A stretch of 64,000 nucleotides of DNA, from NCBI GenBank assembly GCA_037176725.1, contig JAZBRS010000035.1:43906001-43970000 (forward strand), written 5' to 3'. How positions within the stretch are numbered: position 1 is the first letter of the stretch; every line of letters begins with the position of its first letter. Origin of the DNA: Posidonia oceanica. Taxonomy: Eukaryota > Streptophyta > Magnoliopsida > Alismatales > Posidoniaceae. The translations under genes were made by a program, and so were the position numbers. The notes below the pieces were generated by a model. It saw only the letters and a program-made list of their open reading frames with translations. It was not told the origin of the DNA and did no database searches. This document shows, in pieces, positions 1 to 10,091 of the stretch.

Positions 1-1486
1 TGTATTCGATTCGATATGGATTCGATCGAATGATGTAGAGGGATCATCCAGGAAGGCAGACAAGCAATAAGATATGTAAATCAAGCATAAATGGAGACAG
101 GAAAAGGGCTTGGAGCTCTACCTGAAATCACGGTCAAAAAGCGCGAGGTCCACGTGAGACCTCGATGTGAGACCGGTTTGTTCAGATAGGGGACCTTCAT
201 CACCAGATTGCGGGCTCAAATCTGAATGGAATGTTGCAAACTCAAGTGGGGAAGCGCAAGGGTGTGTCCGGCTATACAAATCCGATGAGGACCTGCAACG
301 GCGTCGCCCGGATCGTCACCCCCGTCTCAGTAGTATAGCACCGGCAATTACGCAACTCCGTCAGCCATAGAGGTGGCTTGGAGCGCGTGGTCGGCTATGA
401 GCGTACTAAGGAGGACTGAGGTGGATGCGGGGAGCATGCCGAAGGCTCGAGGTGGCGGGGCAAGGCAGCTACATGCGCGACGGCGAGACGCCATGCACGA
501 GTAGTCGGCCCACTACCAGAGACGGCCGAATAAAGAGAAAAGTAGTAGTTTAGCTATGTAGAAAGGCAAATAAAGCTAGGGAAAAAGACCACACACACAC
601 AAGGAATAATTCTATGCTAATGCGCGAAGGTGGATTGCTTGAAGGGAGTCGCCGAGGTTGTCTTCTCCGGCGACGGCTACGGATTCTGGCAGACGGCACA
701 CGTGAGGTCGGAGGGAGGCTGCGGCAGTCCAGGTGCTGTGGGGAGGCTAGGACAATCTCTCATGGGCTCAGGGGAATGCACTGGAGGTGGTGATTCTCAT
801 CGAGGAAGCTTGACAGTGAAGGGATCGCCGGAGTTGGGTTCTCAGATCTCAGACGTGAGATTGAGGAGGCTTGGGGATTCTGGGAGTCTGGGAGGATGCT
901 CGGGGATCTCTTGGTGCTCTCTGGAAACCAAGGAAATGCCAAGAAAAGCCCAGCCGAGGTGCTGGTCGGAGGAGATACTGTTTTATAGGTGTGGGTGGTG
1001 GCTACAGACCGTTGGCTCAGATCGGATTTGGCAACGGTTGGTTAGGATGTTGGTTGGCGATTTGATCAAGGAAATGGATGGAATGTGCAGTTGGATGATC
1101 CAGGTGTCCGAAGGTACAAACACTGATCCATGCAAGCCAATGGGAGGCTAGGAAACGGTGGCCCAAAAGCGACCGGTCTGCCTGGTCCCCACCTAGTACT
1201 GGACAAAATGCGTGAACTTGACGCAAGGAGCTTACACAAGAGATCTTTGTAGGGTTGCTGATCTGGTTTCTGGGCCAGTTTCTCTGGTTCATGGACCATC
1301 CTAGGGCTATGGTTTTGTGGTATTGTGGTGTTGGATATATTGGGGTGTGATTGGTGGTGTTTTGGTGGGTCTGGGTTGGTTTAGGTCATGGTTTAGGGTT
1401 TGATGAAGTGGTGGGATCCGCCCTGACCGTGCACGCTCTTCCGGAATAAACAGCCAACAACTGACTTCCAGATTGGGGTGTCTACA
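1..1486 (-). mobile_element. Element A 3' LTR (partial, runs off the left edge)
   Basis: The right edge reads GGGGTGTCTACA, the reverse complement of the TGTAGACACCCC start shared by the other LTRs here, and it is followed at once by a polypurine tract on the minus strand. This is therefore the start side of a 3' LTR of a minus-strand element. Bases 630-1486 match the layout of the first kilobase of the other LTRs. Bases 380-520 are the GC-rich section and 1-380 continue leftward. A (CA)n run sits near 592-602. The other end of the LTR is outside the window, so its length is unknown. The ORFs over this stretch have no recognisable protein and look accidental. Confidence 0.75.
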
Positions 1487-1503
1487 GAGGCCCCTCCCTG
1501 AGC
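1487..1503 (-). other. Polypurine tract of element A
   Basis: On the minus strand this reads as a purine run (CAGGGAGGGGCCTC) ending exactly where the LTR begins with TGTAGACACC. The equivalent tracts of B (27026) and C (48383) occupy the same place. It would prime plus-strand DNA synthesis and it fixes the orientation of element A as minus. Confidence 0.8.
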
Positions 1504-1960
1504 TAGGTCGAGGGGACCAAGGCCGTTGCTCAGGGATGACAAGGACACCCCGCCTAAAGTCGGTGGGAGAAATGTTACTGTTGGCGTGAGTCATTTATTC
1601 GGCGGATGCACCGAAAGTCGTGACTCGTTGCCGCAATGCAAATGCAAATGCGAATGCCAGGATGCAAAGTTGATGCTAGTCCTGAAGTGCTAATGGTATG
1701 CTGACGTTTATGCACACTAAACTCCACTGGGGTATGTGGGTTCTCACAATGCTGCTATAAGCTATGATGCTGATGCTATGTTGGCGCATGCTGAGCTCTG
1801 TACGGCTCTAAGCGATGCTAAATGTGATGCATGTTGATGCTGACTCTGCTAAGGATGCATGCAAAGTGAGCGATGTTGTGCGCTGAACTTTGTGCAGCTC
1901 TAAGCAATGCTGATGCACTGTGTATGAATGCTAAATGATGCAAATGAGTGATGAGTTGAT
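1504..1960 (-). repeat. Conserved post-PPT block and ATGC-rich low-complexity stretch (element A)
   Basis: About 150 bp next to the polypurine tract (to about 1650) is shared with B (27042-27200) and C (48399-48545). It includes the segments GACAAGGACACCCCGCC and GGCGGATGCACCGAAAGTCG. The stretch to 1960 consists of short ATGC/ATGCTGATGC motifs with no gene. This is the element's 3' untranslated region; no protein is supported. Confidence 0.7.
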
Positions 1961-2463
1961 GGACTCAATAGTGGATAGTTTGGGTTATCGGCCCGAGGAG
2001 TTTTACAGACTCCACCAGATAGTTCTGGTTATCAGCCCAAGAAGAAAAATGCCGGGCATGATGATAGATGTCGTCCGAGTTGTTTGGGTTACTAGCCCAA
2101 AAAAAGGGGAAAAGGTGACAACCTAGGACAACCAAAAAAGATGCCCCTGGTATTGAGAAGGCGATACCATGGGGCAGCCGAAGTGTTCTTGGCATAAAAA
2201 AAAAGGCTAGACAGCTATGACAGGTGTCAACCGAGTAGTTGGGGCTGCCAGCACGAAAAAAGGAAAATGATACCTCAAGGCAGCGAAAATGATGCCCCTA
2301 GTATCTAGAAACGATATCAGGGGACAGCAAAGGTGCTCCTAGCATCAAGAAAAGAGTCGGACATGGTGACAGGTGTCAGCCGAATAGTTAGGGGTGCTAG
2401 CTCGAGTAGACATTTTGACGGTTGTCGACCAAGCAGTTAGGATTGCCAGACCAAAAAAGGAAA
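1961..2463. repeat. Degenerate stem-loop modules of the element A 3' region
   Basis: Six or so diverged copies of a module containing AGTT-GGG-T-(C/T)CAGCCC occur here, for example GATAGTTTGGGTTATCGGCC near 1974 and GATAGTTCTGGTTATCAGCC near 2019. Two copies of an inverted repeat of the GATGCCCCTGGTAT / GATACCATGGGGC type lie near 2140-2185 and 2292-2325. The same modules recur in B and C. No coding signal. Confidence 0.65.
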
Positions 2464-2465
2464 GA

Positions 2466-4670
2466 GGGCTTGTCCTTGTCCTTTTGGCACATGGAAACAA
2501 GCGGGCGGGACTCCGAAGAGACAACACGAAAGGCTAGTTCTCGACTGAGGAAGCAAGCAGGCGAGACTCCGAAGAGGCAACGCGAAAGGCTTGTCCTCGA
2601 TTGAGGAAGCAAGCAGGCGAGACTACGAAGAGGCAACGCGAAAGGCTTATCCTCGCCTGAGGAAGCAAGCGGGCGAGACTCCGAAGAGGCAACACGAAAG
2701 GCTTGTCCTCACATGAGGAAGCAAGCAGGTGAGACTCTGAAGAGGCAACGCGAAAGACTTGTCCTCGCCTGAGGAAGCAAGTGGGCGAGACTCCGAAAAG
2801 GCAACGCGAAAGACTTGTCCTTGCCTGAGGAAGCAAGCGGGCGAGACTCTGAGAAGGCAACGCGAAAGGCTTGTCCTCGCTAGTGGAAGCAAGCGGGTGA
2901 GCCTCCGAAGAGGCAATGCGAAAGGCTTGTCCTCGCCTGAGGAAGCAAGCGGGCAAGACTTCGAAGAGGCAACGTGAAAGGCTTGTCCTCGCCTGAGGAA
3001 GCAAGCGGGCGAGACTTTGAGGAGGCAACGCGAAAGACTTGTCCTCGCCTGAGGAAGCAAGCAAGCGAGACCCCGAGGAGGCAACGCGAAAGGCTTGTCC
3101 ACGCTGGAGGAAGCAAGCAAGCGAGACTCCAATGAGGCAACGCGAAAGACTTGTCCTCGCTTGGGGAAGCAAGTGGGTGAGACTCCGAGGAGGCAACGCG
3201 AAAGGCTTGCCCTCCCTTGAGGAAGCAAGCGGGTGAGACTCCGAAGAGGCAATGCGAAAGACTCGTCCTTGCTTGAGGAAGCAAGCGGGCGAGACTCCGA
3301 AGAGGCAACGCGAAATACTTGTCCTCACTTGAGGAAGCAAGCGGGCGAGACTCCGATGAGGCAACGCGAAAGACATGTCCTCACCTGGGGAAGCAAGCAG
3401 GCGAGATTCTGAAGAGGTAACGTGAAAGACTTGTCCTCGCCTAAGGAAGCAAGCAGGCGAGACTTCGAGGAGGCAACGCGAAAGGCTTGTCCTCAGCTAA
3501 GGAAGCAAGCAGGCGAGACTCTGAAGAGGCAATGCGAAAGGCTTGTCCTCGCCTGAGGAAGCTAGCGAGAGAGACACTGAAGAGGCAACGTGAAAGAGTT
3601 GTCCTCGCTTGAGGAAGCAAGCGGACGAGACTCTGAAGAGGCAATGCGAAATGCCTGTCCTCGCTTGAGGAAGCAAGCGGGCGAGACTCCGAAGAGGCAA
3701 CACGAAAAGCTTGTCGTCATCTGACGAAGCAAGCGGGTGAGACTTTGAAGAGGCAACACAAAAGACATGTCCTCGCCTGGGGAAGCAAGCAGGCGAGACT
3801 CTAAAGAGGTAACGCAAAAGACTTGTCCTCGCCTAAGGCAGCAAGCAGGCGAGACTCCGAGGAGGCAACGCGAAAGGCTTGTCCTCGGCTGAGGAAGCAA
3901 GCAGGAGAGACTCCGAAGAGGCAATGCGAAAGGCTTGTCCTCGCCTGAGGAAGCTAGCGGGAGAGACACCGAAGAGGCAACGTGAAAGAGTTGTCCTCGC
4001 CTGAGGAAGCAAGCGGGCGAGACTCCGAAGAGGCAATGCGAAATGCTTGTCGTCGCCTGAGGAAGCAAGTGAGCAAGACTCCAAAGAGGCAACATGAAAA
4101 GCTTGTCGTCGCCTGAGGAAGCAAGCGGGTGAGACTGAAGAGGCAACGCGAAAGACTTGGCCTCGCTTGAGGAAGCAAGCGGGCGAGACTCCGAAGAGGC
4201 AACGTGATGGACTTGTCCACTCCTGAGGAAGCAAGCGGGCGAGACTCCGAAGAGGCAACGTGAAAGACTTGTCCTCGCTTGAGGAAGAAAGCGGGCGAGA
4301 CTCCAAGGAGGCAACGCGAAAGGCTTATCCTCGCCTGAGGAAGCAAGCATGGCGAGACTCCAAAGAGGCAACATGAAAGACTTGTCCTCGCCTGTGGAAG
4401 CAAGCTGGCGATACTCCGAAGAGGCAACACGAAAGACTTGTCCTCGCCTGAGGAAGCAAGCGGGCGAGACTCCCAATAGGCAACACGAAAGACTTGTCCT
4501 CGCCTGTGGAAGCAAGTGGGCGAGACTCCGAAGAGGCAACGCGAAAGACTTGTCCTCGCCTGAGGAAGCAAGCGGGCGAGACTCCGAAGAGGCAATACGA
4601 AAGGCTTGTCCTCACTTAAGGAAGCAAGCGGGCGAGACTCCGAAGAGGCAACGCGGAAGGGTTGAAATGT
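2466..4670. repeat. 57-bp minisatellite, about 38 copies
   Basis: A unit starting GGCTTGTCCTCGCCTGAGG and ending GGCAACGCGAAAG repeats every 57 bp with point variants and a few 3-bp indels; the first unit is an unusual longer form. The array lies between the polypurine tract and the rest of element A, where Tat/Ogre elements are known to carry hypervariable tandem repeats. Because 57 is 19 codons, long open frames appear on both strands (for example minus 3376-2534). These are a by-product of the period: they have no start context, change frame with indels, and match no family I know. Confidence 0.95.
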
Positions 4671-5860
4671 GATAAGTTCCTGACTTATCGACCGCGAAGA
4701 TAACGGGAATACCAATACTTGGAGGTTTGGTAGAGGTCCGTAGACAGTCCCGTGACAGTTAGGGGTGTTAGCCTGGAATAGAAATCCAGGAAGCAGGTGC
4801 GCTCTAATGCGTCGGGTTGATGACTTGTGACCGCATCGCCTCGAGGGGCAAAACTGCAACTTCTGTTCTGGTAGGGGTACATATGCAGATGTGCCAAACT
4901 ACAGGGGTTTGTTGCAATTTACCCCACTGCGGGGGTTCTGTATTCTTGTCTAGTTGTTGTGTGGTCTGAAAGATGTATCAGGCTGAAGGGGCACTCTGCG
5001 GGTTGACCGCAGCTGTATAGGGTGCCAAAAGTGTGCTTCGTGGTTCTCACGGGTAGATAGGGACTTCCGTGCAATTTTCCCGGTCAGGCGTATGACAATC
5101 TTGCCTGACCTGGGATGACTGAGGAATGCTGTGATGATGCTTTGATCAAACTGTTAATCCTCCTGAAGAGGTTCTGACTGCTTGCTAAACTATGGGGGCC
5201 TCTCTGTAATTTGCCCAAATTGTGAGATTTACTGCTCGTCTTGGACTGTTATGACCTAACCAGGTCCTGTAGGGATTCCCTTGCAATCTCGAAGGGTCCT
5301 GCTGTGGCTCGGTCGAGAGTTGGAGCTGATTCGACATTTCTGAAAAAGCCAGGGGCTTATTTGCAATTTCTGCAAGCCAGAAGAAATGTCCTGCAGTCTG
5401 CTGGATACTGCTGCTCTGCTGTCCATCCAGGGTACTCATGATGTGACTTGCACTGTCGGGCTATTGGTGTACTGATGCGAGGGCTTTGCCTCAAGTTGTA
5501 ACCATTTCTGATATCTGTGCAAAAGCCAAGGACCTATATGCAATTTCATAGAACTACAGGTTATTTTACAATTTGCTGAATATCATTGCTTTGCTGCCTA
5601 CTTGGAGGCATCCGTGATGCGACGAGTGTCGTCAAACATCAATGCAAGAGCTCTGTCACGGTACTGTGATCATTTCTGCTGTCTGCGCAAAAAAAGTCAG
5701 GGACCCGTGTGCAATTTCATAAAACTGCAGGGCTATAGCAAATCTCACTATTCTGTGGGACCCTTGGGTGGTATCCATCTGTACTGGGCTCCATGACAAT
5801 TTTGTAAAGTGGAGGGAGTGCTGGTTAATTTGCTGCATAGTTAAAGTGTGATTGCAAATT
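4671..5860. repeat. Non-coding spacer of element A with hairpin and GCAATTT-type motifs
   Basis: It opens with a perfect stem-loop GATAAGTTCCTGACTTATC (4671-4689) that belongs to the same stem family as the arrays of element C. It then holds diffuse repeats of the kind 'gacctatatgCAATTTcata...ctacaggg', like those found in the middle of every LTR in the window. The ORFs here are short and unconvincing. It could be a decayed LTR fragment or ordinary 3' UTR of element A. Confidence 0.5.
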
Positions 5861-8800
5861 TTTTGGGTAAATTGCACTTTAGCCCCTAAGGAAATTTGCT
5901 GGAATGCTAAATGTTTTAAAACCTGGTGGGTCCCACCAGGGTAACCGCTTGCAACTGCTCCATGGTGAGGATTCACTCTTTCACTTGATTTGCCAAAGTT
6001 TGAACTTAATATGCACTATTCATTTATTTTTGCCGAGGTTTTGGTTTTCATTTTTTTTTGTTCAAACAAAACCCTGCCTGTGCCCTGGACTCCTCCTTCC
6101 TTTCTTCCTCTTCCACCTCCCACAATAATCCGCTTGTCTTCCCCCTCTCTTGTGCTTAGCGGTGGGGTGACATCAGCGAGATCGAGGAGCGGCTGTGTTG
6201 AAGGCATAGAGGTGAGCAGCACTTCTCCGTGGCAACTTCCGCGAGTGCGTGACGCATGACCAGGGACAGGACCGACCTCCGGCGGCGAGGAACAACTCTC
6301 TGGTGACGCCAAAGATGGTATGTCCCCTTCTTCTTCTTTTTTCTTTTTGTGTATGTCGTTTCCTCTCTTCCCTTCTTCTGGGGTGTTGCCGGACAAGGGG
6401 TGTCGCCGACGATGGAGGCTCGTGGAGGCGGCATCCCTGGTTGGGTGTTGGTTGTGGTGGCAGCTGTTGGCAGGCTGCGGTTGGGACGCTCGACACAACT
6501 GTGTGGGCTGCGGCCTGGTGCGCTTAGAATGGCTGTGCGGGCTGGAGCGGCTAGCGGTCCTGTAGGCCGACGGTTTGCACGGAGGTCTGTGGTTGTGCGG
6601 GCTGCGGTTTGGGTGCTCGGCACGGCTACGCGGTGATGCATGCCGGGAGTGCTTAGCACAGTTGGGACTCCCCATTCTTGCATTTTTTTTTGTTCCAAAC
6701 CACAATATGAATGCCAAAATGCTCTTGATGATTTTTTTTTTCCTATGCTTGCTATATGCCATGCTTGATGTATGCTATGTTTGATTCATCTCAATGACAA
6801 CGCTGATTTTTGATTTTTGATTTGAAAGTGCCATGAACAAGCTTGTGATCAAATCTGTGTTTTGTCTTTCTGATTTTTGCTTGTATGCTAGTTTGAATGC
6901 CATCCTTCTATGAATGCTGATATATGCCACGCTTGAGTTTTTTTTCATTTATTGATTCTCCACTGGTGATTTGCAATTTCTGGCTTGATGTAATGTGCTG
7001 TGAATCCGTTTGAACATGCATGATTAAATCTAGCACTGCTCCCCTGATTTTGTTTGCAAGCTATGCCCTCCTTTTTCTGTTGAATGCGGCACGCTAAATA
7101 GGCCACTGGACTTGGCATTTTAAATCCTAAACCTTGCCTGTGTGTTATGCCAAATGTAGGTTTGACTGCCATGAATTGTACTCTTGTTAGCTTTGGCGAT
7201 GCTTTGTTTGATCTTGGCTGCATTTTAAATACCAGTATTTGTCTAAATATGTGATAAAATATGCTCGTATTGCCGTTTGCCTGATTTGCATGCGTAAGGC
7301 AGGGTTGCACCTGTAATTTTTTCCTTTTTAACACGCTTGCTGTTTGCCTTTGTGTATGCATGATTCTGCTTATGTTTGGCATTGCTTTGTAGAATAAATG
7401 CTGCTTGTATGCCTTTACTTGCATTTATACTGTAATTTGCTCTGAGCCTGTCGAGTTTTGGCTTTATAGTCTGGTTCGAGGCATGCTAGCACGAGTGGCG
7501 GTGCCTCGAGCTCGAGGCCCCTGGGTCGGAGAGCCTCTAGATCCCGGGCATCGAGGGAGCTTCTGATTCCAATGACATGCGGGAGGGTTTTACTAGCCCT
7601 AGCCCGGCTATCCCTAGAGAGGTAGATTCAAAACTCAACTCTTTTAGCCTGTGCTTTTGTTTCTGCTTCTATTTTTGCTTCTGTTCTGAACTGAAACTGA
7701 TTTATGCTTTAAATTCTGGCAGGAAGCGGGGACTATGGTGGTCGCTTGCTTAGCGGGGACCACATCTGCAACCTTGACGATTTTGAGGTAACAATGCTTC
7801 TTCTTTGTTAGTCACCTCATTTGCATGTATGCCGGCTGTTTCTAACTCTGTTCTTGCTATTTGTACAGGACGGGGACTCCTGTTGAGTGATGCAGTGTGG
7901 CTGGGCGACGATGCTGGTTCACTTTCGCCGTCTGCTGCAATTTTTGCAGGACTTCTTGCTTTAGCAGAGTTCCTTTGGTAGTTTTCTTAGGATCCCTACT
8001 ATTCACGGACACTACAACTTCTTCTGGGCATTGGCGGAGAGGTGGCGGTTTGAGACGCACACCTTCCACTTCCCCTACGGTGAGATGACGATCTTACCTG
8101 AGCACTGGGCCCTGCTGTTGGGGCTGACTTTTGGAGGGGAGCCTATTGTAGGCAATGGGGCCTTGGGATACTCCAAGGTCCCTGAGCTGTTGGGGAGACC
8201 GGTGCCAGAGCAGACGGGCTCGACCTACAACTTCTGCATGTCGTGGCTGTGGGAGTGGGATAAGATCTGGCCAGACCCGGCTCTCGGCTTGTAGGAGGCA
8301 ACTTTTGTCCTGCGGCATTTCTTGCTGGACCTGTTGGGGGTCATTTTTTGTGATGTATCTAGATACCGCGTCCACGCAGGCTGGCTCATCTATATAGCCA
8401 ACGTGGACAAGCTCTGGCGCTACGATTGGGGAGGCGCTAGTTATGCTTATCTTCTCTATGGCCTGGACGACATGGTTCACAGGAACTACCGGTCGTACAT
8501 CGGCCTGTATCCCCTAGTGACTGTAAGTGACAAGCTGCTTTCTATTCTGAATTAATCTAATTCTGCTTATCTGTTAGTTGTACTGACAATTCTATCTGTC
8601 TTACTTTGCAGTACTGGGCGATAGAGCACTCCTGGTGGGGACACTATTTCTTCCGCCTTTGCATCGAGCTTCTTCCTCTTCCCTGGTAGTGGTGTGAGCT
8701 GGATCACCATGCTGCCTTAGGTGTCTTTGGGTACGAGGCGTACCGCTATTTGTTGGACATTATAGGTGTTGACGAGGTTAGCTCAAGTCTTTTGAATTTC

Positions 8801-9732
8801 ATGTAAATACAAATGCTTAGTGAACTGTTCTGATGCTTGCTCTGTTTTGCTTTTAGGTGACTCTTCATCCTTTCTTGAGGTACGAGTATCTAGAGTGGGC
8901 CCCATTAGTCTCGGGCCGGAGGCTTAGGAGGGTGCAGCTCCAGTTTTTCTACTTAAAGAGGTATGCCTACTACCTCCCTGGGTGGGTCTGCCACCAGTTC
9001 ACTAACAAGTTCAGCATTCCCATTCTGCCTCCCATTGACATGGCATTTGGGACCATGACCCGGGCTGCTGCCCGGACTACTTTAGCCATGTCGGCGGCCG
9101 CTCGTAGTCGATTCACCATCTGGGTGGATTCCCAGGAGGAGTATGTCGACTGGTTTGAGTAGGTTGGCATGCCACATCTGTTCCCGAAAGACCTTCGGGA
9201 TGAACAGGTGCATATGTGGTACAATGAGAACTAGAGCCAAGTAAAAATCCTCAACACCGCTATAGATCCAGTGAATGTTGTATTTGTGCTATGATTCTGA
9301 CCTTTGACTCGAATGCAGGCTTTCAAGGTGCGGCTATAGGACTGGCTAAGGCGGATGAGATCAGCTCAGGTAAAATAGCTGTAAAATAAGTTTTTAAATT
9401 ACTGCATTTGTATATCTACCTGTTCCAACATATTTGGCTTTCTCTGCACAGGTGAGGTGGGAGCAACGGCTTCCACAGGTACAAACTTGAACCCTCGGCC
9501 GGCTGTCAACATCGAATCCAGTGGCGATTTCCTTGTAGACTTTGCCCTGGTAGATGTTTCTGACGCCGAGTCCTTGGCCGGGGAATGCAGCGTGGGACCA
9601 GGTCCTTCACAGTCTCAAGCTATCTCTGCCAGGATCACTAGGAGGTTGCGCAAAAAGCAGGACCGGGAGACCCTACAGAGGATCTGGACGCTCCACCCCC
9701 TGACTCAGACGAGGAGGAGTAGATGCTCGTGA
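5861..9732 (+). pseudogene. Plant mobile domain (PMD) protein gene, spliced, antisense to element A, decayed
   Basis: The protein encoded around 7990-8522 has hallmark plant-mobile-domain residues (ALAERWRFETHTFHFPYGEM, then LPEHWALLLGL and later RYDWGGASYAYLLYGLDD). PMD proteins are nuclear factors linked to silencing, and the domain is known as cargo of plant transposons. GT-AG junctions give likely exons ending at 6317 and spanning 7470-7621, 7723-7787, 7869-8522, 8612-8776, 8857-9240, 9319-9369 and 9452 to about 9722-9732, with one 1.15-kb intron and the rest about 80-100 bp. The last exon encodes a basic stretch; a shifted frame would end in an acidic tail. In-frame TAG codons at 8292, 8687, 9160, 9232 and 9337 fall where Gln would fit. 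Bases 5861-6250 would be promoter/leader, and the first exon is uncertain. It lies between the 3' LTR and the expected pol of A, on the opposite strand, where extra antisense ORFs are known in Tat elements. Confidence 0.8.
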
Positions 9733-10091
9733 TCACCAGATTTCTCTATCCATTTGTTGTATTTGATATTTGTCTTGTCTGTTTACTTTACTGCTTATGC
9801 CCTCTGGCACTGTAAACTAGACTGATCATGGAATGCAGAATGCCTAGGGGGCCTTCTTGAGTATCAAAATGCGTGTATTTGTATCTGTACTCAAAGTATG
9901 TTGATGCGTTTTTATGGAAATGGTTTTGTCTGTAGGTATCCCAGGGTTCCACACCCTCAGGTGACTTAAGTTAACTTAAGTCAAAAGCCAGAAAATTCCA
10001 TGTTAAAAACGCGAGACAGAAACATGAGACCTCGACGCGGGACTGATTTGCACATCTTTCAACACGTGATCTGCACTTTTAGGGTGCCTAT
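9733..10091. other. Downstream flank of the PMD pseudogene; insertion target of element D
   Basis: There is no gene here. The segment ends with CCTAT (10087-10091), the left copy of the presumed 5-bp target duplication of element D. A 50-bp stretch at about 10003-10055 resembles 128-180 in the element A LTR. The rest of A should resume to the right of D, outside the window. Confidence 0.5.

Noticed and set aside
2534..4859. Long ORFs (up to 325 aa) on the minus strand encoding Leu/Ser/Arg-rich repeats
   Set aside because: They arise because the 57-bp unit is a multiple of three; several frames on both strands are open at once, with no start context or known domain.
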